From NCBI GenBank assembly GCA_016290175.1, contig JAEETD010000002.1, forward strand, positions 24,254 through 88,253: a stretch of DNA of 64,000 nucleotides, written 5' to 3'. Position 1 is the stretch's first letter. Every line of letters begins with the position of its first letter. The translations under genes and the position numbers were made by a program. The notes below the pieces were generated by a model that saw only the letters and a program-made list of their open reading frames with translations, did not search any database and had not been told where the DNA came from. This DNA is from Prevotella sp. (GTDB lineage: Bacteria; Bacteroidota; Bacteroidia; Bacteroidales; Bacteroidaceae). Positions 19,666 through 28,253 of this stretch are shown here, in pieces.

Positions 19666-21234
19666 ATGAAGAAGGCCGTTTATTTCTTGATGATTGTATT
19701 TCTTCTGGCTGTGGCGGGTGCCGAGGCCCAGAAGAAGCGACCTGCCAGAAAACGGCCGGCGCGGAAGACCGTGAAGGATGACCGCGTCTATCTCGTGCAT
19801 GCCGATGTGCTTCATTTCGACCAGTATAAGGATCCCGATGCCACGATTCTCAACGGTAAGGTCCATTTTACCCATGCCGGTGCCCGTCTGTATTGCGATA
19901 GTGCCTATTTCTATGAGGCCAGTAATTCGTTTGAGGCTTTCGGTCATGTGAAGATGTATCAGGGCGATACCCTCTCTCTGACCTCCGACTATGCCTATTA
20001 CGACGGTAACGAGCAAATGGCAAGGGCCCGTTATAATGTGGTGCTCAAGAACCGCAAGACCACACTCTACACCGACTCTCTAGACTTTGACCGTCTGTAT
20101 GATAATGCCTACTTCTTCGAAGGCGGTAAGATGATTGACGGTAAGACCACGTTGACTTCCGATTGGGGTGAATACAATACCAAGAGTAAGATGTCGGTCT
20201 TCAATTTCGACGTGAAGATGAAGAGCCCGAAATTCTATCTCACCACCGACACCCTTTATTACGACAATGCCCGTTCTGTCGCCCATATTGTCGGTCCTTC
20301 GCATATCACATCAGGTAACAGTCGTATCTATTCCGAGGAGGGCTATTACGATACGAGAAACGACCAGGCCACGCTTTTGAACCGTTCGGTGCTCAATAAT
20401 CAGGGAAAGTCGATGGTGGGCGATAGTGTCTATTACGACAGTAAGCAGGGTTTCAGTCAGGCTTTCCGGAATGTCGTCTACGTGGACTCTGTAAACAAGA
20501 ACAAGATGACCGGCAATTACGGTGAATACTGGGAGAACACCGGTTATGCGTTGTGTACTGACTCTGCGGTGGCCATCGACTATTCGCAAGGCGACTCCCT
20601 GTTTATGCATGCCGATACCCTGAAGGTCATCACCTTTAACATCGAGACCGACTCCGTCTATCGTAAGATCCACGCATACCATCATGTCCGGGCCTATCGT
20701 ACCGATGTACAGGCTGTCTGCGACTCGCTGGTCTATAACTCCCTCGACTCCTGTATGACGATGTACTTCGATCCTATCGTCTGGAACTATAATCAGCAGT
20801 TGTTGGGTGACCGGATCGATGTGTTCATGAAAGACTCCCTTATCGACCATGCCCACGTCATCAACAATGCCTTCTCCATCCAGCAGTTGAAGAGCGACAC
20901 CACATTGTATAACCAGGTGTCGTCGAAGGAGATGTTTGCTTACTTTATAGATGGCAAGATCCACGAGACACGGGCCAAGGACAATGTGTTGATCGGCTAT
21001 TTCTTCGAGGAAGGCGACTCAGTGGCCATCATCTATAATTATCAGGAGACCACTGAGATGCGTATGTTCCTGAAGGACCGTAAGTTGGAGCGGGTATGGA
21101 CGCCGAAGACCTCGGGGACCATGTATCCACCCAACCAGATTCCTGCCGACAAGAAGCGTCTTCAGGGTTTCGCCTGGTATAACTATGTCCGTCCCCGTGA
21201 CCGTTATGACATCTTTAATTGGCGGAAGAAGTGA
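19666..21234 (+). CDS. OstA/LptA-like envelope protein
   Basis: 522 residues with a signal peptide (1-21, ending AEAQ) and a basic stretch (KKRPARKRPARK). The body is a run of short beta-strands in the OstA/LptA jellyroll pattern, repeating motifs such as LYCDSAYFYEASNSFEAFGHVKMYQGD and DYAYYDGNEQMARARYNVVL. This family includes the periplasmic LPS bridge LptA and the N-terminal domain of LptD. With lptB and lpxB nearby it probably supports LPS transport. The length is more than twice that of LptA, so it may cover a long bridge or an LptD-like role without the barrel. Confidence 0.86.
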   Translation: MKKAVYFLMIVFLLAVAGAEAQKKRPARKRPARKTVKDDRVYLVHADVLHFDQYKDPDATILNGKVHFTHAGARLYCDSAYFYEASNSFEAFGHVKMYQGDTLSLTSDYAYYDGNEQMARARYNVVLKNRKTTLYTDSLDFDRLYDNAYFFEGGKMIDGKTTLTSDWGEYNTKSKMSVFNFDVKMKSPKFYLTTDTLYYDNARSVAHIVGPSHITSGNSRIYSEEGYYDTRNDQATLLNRSVLNNQGKSMVGDSVYYDSKQGFSQAFRNVVYVDSVNKNKMTGNYGEYWENTGYALCTDSAVAIDYSQGDSLFMHADTLKVITFNIETDSVYRKIHAYHHVRAYRTDVQAVCDSLVYNSLDSCMTMYFDPIVWNYNQQLLGDRIDVFMKDSLIDHAHVINNAFSIQQLKSDTTLYNQVSSKEMFAYFIDGKIHETRAKDNVLIGYFFEEGDSVAIIYNYQETTEMRMFLKDRKLERVWTPKTSGTMYPPNQIPADKKRLQGFAWYNYVRPRDRYDIFNWRKK

Positions 21235-21258
21235 GATAAGAGGAGAGAGGAAAGGGAA

Positions 21259-23115
21259 ATGTCTGATATAATCCATCTTTTGCCCGATAGTGTTGCCAAC
21301 CAGATTGCAGCTGGTGAGGTGATCCAGCGGCCTGCTTCTGTTATCAAGGAGCTGGTGGAGAATGCCGTTGATGCCGGTGCCCATACCATCAACGTGATAG
21401 TGGTTGATGCCGGACGTACCTCCATTCAGGTGATTGACGATGGCTGTGGTATGTCATCGACGGATGCCCGTCTGGCTTTTGAACGTCATGCAACGTCAAA
21501 GATCAAGCAGGCCGACGACCTCTTTGACCTTCATACGATGGGTTTCAGGGGTGAGGCACTTGCCTCTATCGCCGCTGTGGCTCAGGTGGAACTGCAGACG
21601 CGTATGGCCGCTGACGAGATTGGCACTCAGCTCTCCATCGCTGGTTCGAAGGTCCTTGACCAGCAGCCTGTGGCTTGTCCTGTAGGTTGTAATTTCCGGG
21701 TGGAGAATCTCTTTTATAATGTTCCGGCCCGTAGGAAATTCCTCAAGTCGAATGCCACCGAACTGAACAATATCCTCACCGCCTACGAGCGCATTGCACT
21801 GGTTTATCCCGACATTCATTTCACCTTCCATCATAATGGCGCAGAGCTGTTGAACCTGAAACCTGGTAGCCTGCGCCAGCGTATTACCGATGTGTTTGGC
21901 AAGCAGTACGGACAGGATCTGTTGCCTGTGGAGGCAGATACGGTGATGTGTCGTGTGACGGGGTTTGTGTCTAAGCCCGAGGCCGCCCGGAAGAAAGGTG
22001 GCAACGACTATTTCTTCGTCAACGGGCGTTATATGAAGCATCCCTATTTCCACAAGGCTGTGATGACCGCCTATGAGCGTCTGGTGCCAGAGGGACTGCA
22101 ACCTCCCTATTTCCTCTATTTTGAGATCAAGCCCTCGGATATCGATGTGAACATCCATCCTACGAAGACAGAGATCAAGTTCGAGAACGAACAGGCCATC
22201 TGGCAACTGCTGGTGGCTGTTGTCCGCGACGCCATCGGAAAGTTCTGTGAGATTCCTTCCATTGACTTTGATACCGTTGATAAGCCTGATATCCCGGTCT
22301 TTGACCCTTCACACGATCATATCCAGGCCCCGAAGGTCACTTATAATCCCTCCTATAACCCCTTTGATCATGCGTCTTCCTCCCATCGTGCACCCTCCTC
22401 ATGGGAGACACTCTACGAAGGATTGACGCCCACAGCCCCTGACGCCACCGAGACGTCGCTTTTCGGTGAAGAGCAGGGGGGCGGAGGTACGGTGGTGACG
22501 TCGCGCCTTTTGTCTGACAAATCGCCGGCACATTATCAATATAAGGGCCAGTATATTATGACGGCGGTGAAGTCCGGTCTGATGGTGATTGACCAGCACC
22601 GGGCTGATATCCGTATCCTCTTCGAGCGTTATGCATCGGCAGGTTCTACAGAGGGTGGGGGCTCTTCCCAACGTCTGCTGTTTCCCGAGACCATGCAGTT
22701 GTCACCATCAGACAGCGTCATCATGGAACAGATCCTTCCCGAATTGTCTAATCTGGGCTTCGATCTCAGTCCTTTGGGCGGTGGCACCTTCGCGGTGAAT
22801 GGTATTCCTGCGGGGATGGATGGCGTTGACCCGTTGTCGTTGGTACAGCAGATCCTGGTTGATGTTGCCGAGCATGATGCGATGGCAGGGGCTGCTTCGC
22901 AGACGATCGACCTCTCAGTGTCGCAGTCGTTGCATCTGTCGTTGGCACGAGCTGCTGCAATTCCTTATGGTCAGGTCTTGTCGAATGAGGAGATGGAGTC
23001 CATAGTGAACAGTCTTTTCTCTTGTTCCAATGTGAACTACACGCCTGACGGGAAACCGATCCTGGTGATCCTTCCACAGGCGGATATTGACGGCCTTTTT
23101 GATGCAAAACGTTAA
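21259..23115 (+). CDS. mutL: DNA mismatch repair protein MutL
   Basis: 618 residues. GHKL ATPase motifs: [11 protein letters not shown] (motif I), IDDGCGMSS (II) and [13 protein letters not shown] (III). Transducer domain to about 330, then a Pro/Ser-rich linker (about 345-420) and a C-terminal dimerisation domain (about 430-618). I did not find the DQHAx2Ex4E endonuclease motif: the related site reads [16 protein letters not shown], with DQH but differing afterwards, so nicking activity is uncertain. Links MutS mismatch recognition to downstream repair. Last gene of the guaB-mutL run. Confidence 0.95.
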   Translation: MSDIIHLLPDSVANQIAAGEVIQRPASVIKELVENAVDAGAHTINVIVVDAGRTSIQVIDDGCGMSSTDARLAFERHATSKIKQADDLFDLHTMGFRGEALASIAAVAQVELQTRMAADEIGTQLSIAGSKVLDQQPVACPVGCNFRVENLFYNVPARRKFLKSNATELNNILTAYERIALVYPDIHFTFHHNGAELLNLKPGSLRQRITDVFGKQYGQDLLPVEADTVMCRVTGFVSKPEAARKKGGNDYFFVNGRYMKHPYFHKAVMTAYERLVPEGLQPPYFLYFEIKPSDIDVNIHPTKTEIKFENEQAIWQLLVAVVRDAIGKFCEIPSIDFDTVDKPDIPVFDPSHDHIQAPKVTYNPSYNPFDHASSSHRAPSSWETLYEGLTPTAPDATETSLFGEEQGGGGTVVTSRLLSDKSPAHYQYKGQYIMTAVKSGLMVIDQHRADIRILFERYASAGSTEGGGSSQRLLFPETMQLSPSDSVIMEQILPELSNLGFDLSPLGGGTFAVNGIPAGMDGVDPLSLVQQILVDVAEHDAMAGAASQTIDLSVSQSLHLSLARAAAIPYGQVLSNEEMESIVNSLFSCSNVNYTPDGKPILVILPQADIDGLFDAKR

Positions 23116-23135
23116 AAAACGTCAACATTCAGCAA

Positions 23136-23163
23136 CTTTTCACTTTTCACTTTTCACTTTTCA
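23136..23163. repeat. Heptamer array (CTTTTCA)x4 before tRNA-Val
   Basis: Four perfect CTTTTCA units (reverse-complement phase of GTGAAAA) directly upstream of the tRNA-Val promoter, covering the expected -33 region. Copy-number change would move upstream promoter contacts. Confidence 0.85.
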
Positions 23164-23174
23164 CTTTTTTGTTG

Positions 23175-23182
23175 TACCTTTG
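23175..23182 (+). promoter_or_regulatory. Promoter -7 box of tRNA-Val
   Basis: TACCTTTG, 18 bp before the mature tRNA 5' end. Confidence 0.78.
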
Positions 23183-23200
23183 CACTCGCTTTTGAAAAAA

Positions 23201-23275
23201 GGGCGTTTAGCTCAGCTGGTTTAGAGCATCTGCCTTACAAGCAGAGGGTCGGCGGTTCGAATCCGTCAACGCCCA
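23201..23275 (+). tRNA. tRNA-Val (TAC)
   Basis: 75-nt cloverleaf. The acceptor GGGCGTT pairs with AACGCCC, with discriminator A. The D-loop has AGCTCAGCTGGTTTAGAGC. The anticodon loop CTTACAA gives anticodon TAC. The T-arm contains GGTTCGAATCC. CCA is not encoded. It decodes GUA and related Val codons. Confidence 0.96.
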
Positions 23276-23283
23276 CAAAATGA

Positions 23284-23315
23284 AGTTTCAGATGAAAATC
23301 TGAGGCTTTTTTTTT
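23284..23315 (+). terminator. Rho-independent terminator after tRNA-Val
   Basis: Stem TCAGAT-gaaa-ATCTGA followed by GGC and a run of nine or more T. The stem is short but the T-tract is strong. Confidence 0.75.
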
Positions 23316-23335
23316 GTTGTTTAAAATTAAATGAC

Positions 23336-23343
23336 TACCTTTG
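23336..23343 (+). promoter_or_regulatory. Promoter -7 box of paaK
   Basis: TACCTTTG, 44 bp before the paaK ATG, preceded by an A/T-rich stretch. Confidence 0.75.
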
Positions 23344-23387
23344 TGCCCATAAACCCAACAAACCCATAAAACGAAAGACAAAGACTT

Positions 23388-24689
23388 ATGATTTGGAATC
23401 AAAACATTGAGTGTATGGATCGCGAACAACTTCGCGAGATTCAGAGCCGTCGGCTTGTGAAAATGGCCGAGTATGTTTACCACAACACCCCTTTCTACCG
23501 GAAGAAGTTCCAGGAAATGGGACTGGAGCCTGGTGATATCAAGAGCATTGATGACATCGTCAAGTTGCCCTTTACCAACAAGCTCGACCTCCGTGATAAC
23601 TACCCCTTTGGTCTGGCTGCTGTACCCATGTCACAGATTGTCCGCATCCACGCGTCGTCGGGAACCACCGGTAAACCCGTCGTTGTGCTCTATACCCGCA
23701 AAGACCTCGCCATGTGGTCGGAGGCCATCTCCCGTGCTTTCACAGCTTATGGCGCCGGCAAGGAGGATATTTTCCAGGTGGCCTACGGTTACGGTCTCTT
23801 TACGGGAGGTCTCGGTGCACATGATGGTGCCACGAATATCGGTGCTTCGGTGATCCCTATCTCTTCGGGTAATACGCAGAAGCAGATTACACTCATGCAT
23901 GACTTCGGAACGACGATTCTTTGTTGTACCCCCAGTTACGCCATGTTCCTGGGCGAGGCTCTAGGTGAGTGTGAGTGGCCGCGTGAGGAGTTCAAGTTGA
24001 AGGTCGGTGTCTTTGGTGCTGAGCCCTGGACGGAGAAGATGCGTGTCAAGCTCGAGGCTTCACTGGGTATCAAGGCCTACGATATCTATGGACTCTCGGA
24101 GATTGCCGGTCCTGGTGTGGGCTATGAGTGTGAAGCACAGCATGGTACCCACCTCAATGAGGACTATTTTTATCCTGAGATTCTGGATCCCAATACGGGT
24201 GAGCCTTTGCCAGAAGGTTCCTTTGGTGAACTGACCTTCACTCATCTGACCAAGGAGGGTATGCCGCTGCTCCGTTACCGTACCCACGACCTGACGGCCC
24301 TACACTATGAGAAATGTACGTGCGGGCGCACGCTCGTGCGTATGGACCGTATCCTGGGCCGTTGCGACGATATGCTCATCATCCGTGGTGTCAATGTGTT
24401 CCCGTCGCAGATCGAGGATGTCATCCTCAAACAGCAGGAGTTCGAACCCCACTTCCTGTTGACCGTCGACCGTGTGAACAATACTGATACTTCCGAGCTG
24501 AAGGTCGAGGTGAAAGACGAGTACTTCACCGATGATATGTCGACGATGGTGGGGCTGCAGAAGAAACTCGAAGGTGAGCTCCGCAGCGTTATCGGTCTTG
24601 GTTTCAAGGTGAAACTCGTAGAGCCGAAGGGTATCGAACGTTCCGAAGGCAAGGCCAAGCGTGTCATTGATAAGCGACAGTTGTCTTAA
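23388..24689 (+). CDS. paaK: Phenylacetate-CoA ligase family protein (PaaK-like)
   Basis: 433 residues. Adenylate-forming enzyme with ATP-binding motif IHASSGTTGKPVVVLYT (about residue 95) and the GLSEIAGPGVGYEC, LRYRTHDLT and GRCDDMLIIRGVNVFPSQIED motifs of PaaK. It makes an acyl-adenylate and then the CoA thioester. In Bacteroidales it is typically next to the tandem-ACT gene, as here, and is thought to act on aryl acids from amino acid metabolism; the true substrate is not shown by sequence. The TAA stop abuts the REP-like doublet. Confidence 0.92.
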   Translation: MIWNQNIECMDREQLREIQSRRLVKMAEYVYHNTPFYRKKFQEMGLEPGDIKSIDDIVKLPFTNKLDLRDNYPFGLAAVPMSQIVRIHASSGTTGKPVVVLYTRKDLAMWSEAISRAFTAYGAGKEDIFQVAYGYGLFTGGLGAHDGATNIGASVIPISSGNTQKQITLMHDFGTTILCCTPSYAMFLGEALGECEWPREEFKLKVGVFGAEPWTEKMRVKLEASLGIKAYDIYGLSEIAGPGVGYECEAQHGTHLNEDYFYPEILDPNTGEPLPEGSFGELTFTHLTKEGMPLLRYRTHDLTALHYEKCTCGRTLVRMDRILGRCDDMLIIRGVNVFPSQIEDVILKQQEFEPHFLLTVDRVNNTDTSELKVEVKDEYFTDDMSTMVGLQKKLEGELRSVIGLGFKVKLVEPKGIERSEGKAKRVIDKRQLS

Positions 24690-24802
24690 CCCCCTAAGTT
24701 AGGGGGGTAGGGGTCTGAACAAGCGCAGACTCCCTTCCAGTATAAACATAAATAGTCTGATAAACGCTTGTTCAGACCCCCATCCCCCTAACTTAGGGGG
24801 CT
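24690..24802. repeat. REPIN-like doublet of palindromic repeats without a gene
   Basis: Two inverted arms of the unit CCCCCTAAGTTAGGGGG-NN-GGGG(G)TCTGAAC-AAGCG around about 40 bp. Left 24690-24725, right 24765-24802. Each arm contains its own 17-nt palindrome. The interior adds a second stem (CAGACT ... AGTCTG), so the whole could fold into one long hairpin. It starts at the base after the paaK stop and ends 9 bp before the ACT gene. No ORF is inside. The same unit brackets the DUF559 gene at 40489-41072. Confidence 0.88.
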
Positions 24803-24811
24803 ATAATAGTT

Positions 24812-25237
24812 ATGAAAGCAAAACAACTATCCGTGTTCCTCGAGAACAAATCCGGCCGTCTGACCGAAGTGACAGAAGCCCTCGGTGCAGCAGGCATTAA
24901 CCTTTCCGCTATGTCGATTGCCGATAACAGTGACTTCGGCATCCTCCGTTGTATCGTGTCTGAACCCGACAAGGCCTATCAGGTCTTGAAGGAGCAGCAC
25001 TTCGCAGTGAAGATCACCGATGTCATCGGTTTTGTATGCCCTAATGTCAGCGGTTCTCTGGCAGTGGTTCTCAAGCACCTCTCGTCGAAGGGTATCTTCA
25101 TAGAGTATATGTACTCCTTTGCCAATGGCGACGTGGCGCATGTCATCATCCGTCCCTCAGACCTGGAGGCCTGTGAGGCCGCCTTGTCGGAGATTAAGGT
25201 CGATTTGCTGGCAGCCAACGACCTCTATCAGTTATAA
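24812..25237 (+). CDS. Tandem ACT-domain protein
   Basis: 141 residues made of two ACT domains (about 1-68 and 70-138), starting KQLSVFLENKSGRLTEVTEAL and FVCPNVSGSLAVVLKHLSSKG. ACT domains bind amino acids as allosteric ligands; this stand-alone form pairs with PaaK in many anaerobes and may sense an amino acid related to the ligase substrate (inference). The nearest clear promoter is that of paaK, so it is probably cotranscribed through the doublet. Confidence 0.9.
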   Translation: MKAKQLSVFLENKSGRLTEVTEALGAAGINLSAMSIADNSDFGILRCIVSEPDKAYQVLKEQHFAVKITDVIGFVCPNVSGSLAVVLKHLSSKGIFIEYMYSFANGDVAHVIIRPSDLEACEAALSEIKVDLLAANDLYQL

Positions 25238-25244
25238 ATTGTCG

Positions 25245-25282
25245 GAATCTGCAATTTTTTCGTGAGAAAATTTTGCAGATTC
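25245..25282. terminator. Long stem-loop between the ACT gene and purB
   Basis: GAATCTGCAA ... TTGCAGATTC, a perfect 10-bp stem extended inward by TTTTTT/AAAA. It lies 7 bp after the ACT stop and 12 bp before the purB -7 box. Likely a terminator, although the T-run is inside the loop side rather than after the stem. Confidence 0.6.
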
Positions 25283-25294
25283 TGAATTTCTCCG

Positions 25295-25302
25295 TACCTT
25301 TG
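25295..25302 (+). promoter_or_regulatory. Promoter -7 box of purB
   Basis: TACCTTTG, followed by an approximately 75-nt A/T-rich leader to the purB ATG. Confidence 0.8.
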
Positions 25303-25383
25303 CACGCGAATTTCGACACACTTGAATATTTGAGAGAAAGAATAGAAAGATAATTATCGATCGTTAGGACTACATTAAATAAA

Positions 25384-26763
25384 ATGGATTTATCATTGCT
25401 GACAGCCATCTCGCCTATTGATGGCCGCTATCGGAGCAAAACGGAGCCACTGGCAGAATACTTCTCTGAGTATGCGCTTATCAGATACCGCATCCGCGTA
25501 GAGATAGAATATTTCATCACACTCTGTGAACTCCCTCTGCCGCAGCTGGCAGATTTCGACCATAGCCTGTTTGCACCTTTACGTGACATCTACAGAGAAT
25601 TCACGCCCGCTGATGCTCAGCGGGTGAAGGATATCGAGGCTATCACTAATCACGATGTCAAGGCCGTCGAATATTATATCAAGGAGCGCATCGATGCGCT
25701 GGAGATTTCTAGCCCATCTAGCCCATCTGGTCAGGCTAGTATATCTAGCTTCAAGGAATTCATCCATTTCGGCCTCACCTCGCAGGATATCAATAATACC
25801 TCGGTGCCGCTTTCTATCAAGGAGGCCTTGGCCGATGTGTATATTCCCCTGCTCGAGGAACTCATTGAGCAGCTCCATGATTATGCCGAAGCTTGGAAGA
25901 ATGTACCCATGCTTGCCAAGACCCACGGACAGCCCGCTTCACCGACGCGCTTGGGTAAGGAGATCATGGTGTATGTCTATCGTCTGGAGGAACAGCTCCG
26001 CTCGCTGAAGGATACACCCATTACCGCCAAGTTCGGTGGCGCTACAGGTAACTTCAACGCCCATCATGTGGCTTACCCCCAGTACGACTGGTGTGATTTC
26101 GGCAACCGTTTCGTCTCGGAGAAACTGGGACTGGAGCGTGAGCAGTTCACCACCCAGATATCCAACTACGACTGGCTGGGCGCACTATTCGATGCCATGC
26201 GTCGTATCAATACAATCGTCATCGACCTCGACCGTGACTTTTGGATGTATATCTCCATGGAGTATTTCAAGCAGAAGATCAAGAAGGGTGAGGTAGGTAG
26301 CAGTGCCATGCCGCACAAGGTGAACCCCATCGACTACGAGAACTCGGAGGGTAATCTTGGCATTGCCAATGCTGTCCTGCAGTTCCTGGCCGCAAAGCTG
26401 CCGGTGAGCCGCCTGCAGCGAGATCTCACTGACTCCACGGTATTACGCAATGTCGGAGTGCCCATGGGTCATGCGCTGATAGCTTTCCAGAGTACTTTGA
26501 AGGGACTCCGTAAGCTGATCCTTAACGAATCGAAACTACAGGAGGATCTTGACAATACCTGGGCTGTGGTAGCTGAGGGTATCCAGACCATCCTCCGTCG
26601 TGAGGCCTATCCCAATCCCTATGAGACTTTGAAGGCCCTGACTCGTACCAATGAGGGTATTACTGCCGAGGCCATCGCCGGTTTTATCGATACGTTGGAC
26701 GTCAGCGAGTCTGTGAAAGACGAGCTCCGTGCCATTACGCCTTCAACCTATACGGGCATTTAA
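25384..26763 (+). CDS. purB: Adenylosuccinate lyase PurB
   Basis: 459 residues. Fumarase/aspartase signature SSAMPHKVNPIDYENSEGN, plus HFGLTSQDINNTS and KTHGQPASPT. Acts twice in purine synthesis: SAICAR to AICAR and adenylosuccinate to AMP, releasing fumarate. Residues about 109-123 (SSPSSPSGQASISSF) come from a 45-bp nonamer array that replaces a short loop before FKEFIHFGLTSQD. The loop is outside the catalytic motifs, so activity is presumably kept. Confidence 0.95.
   Translation: MDLSLLTAISPIDGRYRSKTEPLAEYFSEYALIRYRIRVEIEYFITLCELPLPQLADFDHSLFAPLRDIYREFTPADAQRVKDIEAITNHDVKAVEYYIKERIDALEISSPSSPSGQASISSFKEFIHFGLTSQDINNTSVPLSIKEALADVYIPLLEELIEQLHDYAEAWKNVPMLAKTHGQPASPTRLGKEIMVYVYRLEEQLRSLKDTPITAKFGGATGNFNAHHVAYPQYDWCDFGNRFVSEKLGLEREQFTTQISNYDWLGALFDAMRRINTIVIDLDRDFWMYISMEYFKQKIKKGEVGSSAMPHKVNPIDYENSEGNLGIANAVLQFLAAKLPVSRLQRDLTDSTVLRNVGVPMGHALIAFQSTLKGLRKLILNESKLQEDLDNTWAVVAEGIQTILRREAYPNPYETLKALTRTNEGITAEAIAGFIDTLDVSESVKDELRAITPSTYTGI
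25708..25752 (+). repeat. In-frame nonamer array (NCTAGCCNN) x5 in purB
   Basis: TCTAGCCCA-TCTAGCCCA-TCTGGTCAG-GCTAGTATA-TCTAGCTTC: five 9-bp units, codons 109-123, with two exact copies and three decayed ones. Identical length and reading register to the array in asnS. Confidence 0.85.
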
Positions 26764-26835
26764 CCATCAACCGCCAGCAATCAGGATAACATATATATAT
26801 TATAAATAAGGTATAACACAAAAAAGCGATTAAAA

Positions 26836-28212
26836 ATGGATATTGAGAACATGAATCAAGAGAACACGTCTCAGGAAGAGAAGAAAGAGGGTTTTCAGAG
26901 AGAACAACGTGAGTTCCGTCCGGGCCGTTCACCGCGCCCCCGTATACATACAGGTCAGCATCCTGCTGCAGAGCGTCCTGCCTTTAAGCGTAGCAACGAT
27001 GAGGGCGGCTTCCGTCCCGAAGGATTCGGTGCAGGCTTGCAGTCGAGCTCACCCCGTCAGAGTGAGAACGGTTATCAGCCTCGCGGCGGTTATCAGCCCC
27101 GTCAGGGTGGTTATCAGTCTCGCGGTGGCTATCAGCCCCGTCAGCAGGGTGGTTATCAGTCTCGCGGCGGCTATCAGCCCCGTCAGCAAGGTGAAGGCGG
27201 TTATCAGCCCCGTGGCGGTTATCAGCCTCGTCAGCAGGGTGAGGGTGGTTATCAGCCCCGTCAGGGCGGTTATCAGTCGCGTGGCGGTTATCAGCCCCGT
27301 GGCGGTTTCCAGCAGCCTCGTCAGCAGGGTGGTTACAATCCCAATGGTGGTTATAACAAATTTAATAAGGGTGGCAAACCTTACGGAGCCGCTCCCTATA
27401 AGAAGCAGCGTCAGCACACTGCCGACTACGATCCGAATGCCAAGTACAGCATGAAGAAGCGCATTGAGTACAAGGAGGTCAATATCGATCCCAATGAGCC
27501 GCTGCGTCTGAACAAGTTCCTGGCCAATGCTGGTGTCTGCAGTCGTCGTGAGGCTGATGAGTTCATCCAGGCAGGTGTTGTCACCGTCAATGGTGAGGTG
27601 GTAACCGAGCTCGGTACCAAGGTACTGCGTACGGATGAGGTTCGTTTTCACGACCAGCCCGTCGTCATCGAGAAGAAGGTGTATGTCCTGCTCAACAAAC
27701 CGAAGGACTATGTCACCACCGCTGATGATCCTCAGCAGCGCAAGACAGTATTGGATCTTGTGAAGAGTGCTTGTACTGAGCGCATCTATCCTGTGGGCCG
27801 TCTCGACCGTAACACCACGGGTGTGCTTCTGCTGACCAACGACGGTGATCTGGCTTCGAAGCTCACTCATCCCAAATATCTCAAGAAGAAGATCTATCAT
27901 GTCTTCCTCGACAAGGCTTGTGCGGCTCACGACCTGGAGCAGATTGCTACGGGGATCCAGTTGGAGGATGGTGAGATCAAGGCCGATGATGTGCAATATG
28001 CTCATCCCACCGACAAGAAACAGGTAGGTATCGAGATCCACTCGGGTAAGAACCGTATCGTCCGTCGAATCTTCGAGTCACTCGGCTATAGGGTCCTCAA
28101 ACTCGACCGTGTGCAGTTTGCCGGTCTGACGAAGAAGAACCTGAAGAGAGGCGACTGGCGCTATCTCACTGAGGAGGAGGTTGATCGCCTGAGAATGGGG
28201 GCCTATGAGTAG
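26836..28212 (+). CDS. S4-domain pseudouridine synthase (RluB/RsuA type) with a repetitive N-terminal tail
   Basis: 458 residues. The first about 185 residues are low complexity: charged residues followed by about twelve GGYQPR/GGYQSR units, glycine-arginine-tyrosine rich and surely disordered. Then an S4 RNA-binding domain (LRLNKFLANAGVCSRREADEFI, about 220-265) and the RsuA-family catalytic domain with GRLDRNTTGVLLLTNDGDL (catalytic Asp). Modifies uridine in large-subunit rRNA by family knowledge. The RGG-like tail probably adds RNA affinity. Upstream is a TATAAATAAGGTATAAC leader element but no clear TAnnTTTG box, so it may follow purB in one transcript. Confidence 0.92.
   Translation: MDIENMNQENTSQEEKKEGFQREQREFRPGRSPRPRIHTGQHPAAERPAFKRSNDEGGFRPEGFGAGLQSSSPRQSENGYQPRGGYQPRQGGYQSRGGYQPRQQGGYQSRGGYQPRQQGEGGYQPRGGYQPRQQGEGGYQPRQGGYQSRGGYQPRGGFQQPRQQGGYNPNGGYNKFNKGGKPYGAAPYKKQRQHTADYDPNAKYSMKKRIEYKEVNIDPNEPLRLNKFLANAGVCSRREADEFIQAGVVTVNGEVVTELGTKVLRTDEVRFHDQPVVIEKKVYVLLNKPKDYVTTADDPQQRKTVLDLVKSACTERIYPVGRLDRNTTGVLLLTNDGDLASKLTHPKYLKKKIYHVFLDKACAAHDLEQIATGIQLEDGEIKADDVQYAHPTDKKQVGIEIHSGKNRIVRRIFESLGYRVLKLDRVQFAGLTKKNLKRGDWRYLTEEEVDRLRMGAYE
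27070..27360 (+). repeat. Coding repeat array GGYQPR/GGYQSR (about 12 units)
   Basis: Units of GGTTATCAGCCCCGTCAG and close variants, 18-27 bp, all multiples of 3, so length changes stay in frame. Synonymous differences among units show it is not a recent single expansion. Confidence 0.88.
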
Positions 28213-28253
28213 TGAAAAGTGAGAAGTGAAAAGTGAAGAGTGAGAAGTGAATA
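28212..28253. repeat. Heptamer array x6 filling the gap before asnS
   Basis: GTGAAAA-GTGAGAA-GTGAAAA-GTGAAGA-GTGAGAA-GTGAATA. It begins with the final G of the upstream TAG stop and ends right before the asnS ATG, the same arrangement as at 16686-16720. Confidence 0.88.

Noticed and set aside
24690-24802. Insertion sequence remnant or simple terminator
   Set aside because: No transposase fragment or target duplication is visible, and a paired inverted unit with a second copy around a DUF559 gene is more than a terminator; a terminator function for each palindrome is still possible.
27070-27360. Possible CRISPR array
   Set aside because: Repeats are contiguous coding units without unique spacers, in frame with a known enzyme.
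27049-28041. 330-codon minus-strand ORF opposite the pseudouridine synthase gene
   Set aside because: Repeat-derived antisense frame rich in Thr, Leu and Ile; the plus strand carries the S4 and catalytic motifs.
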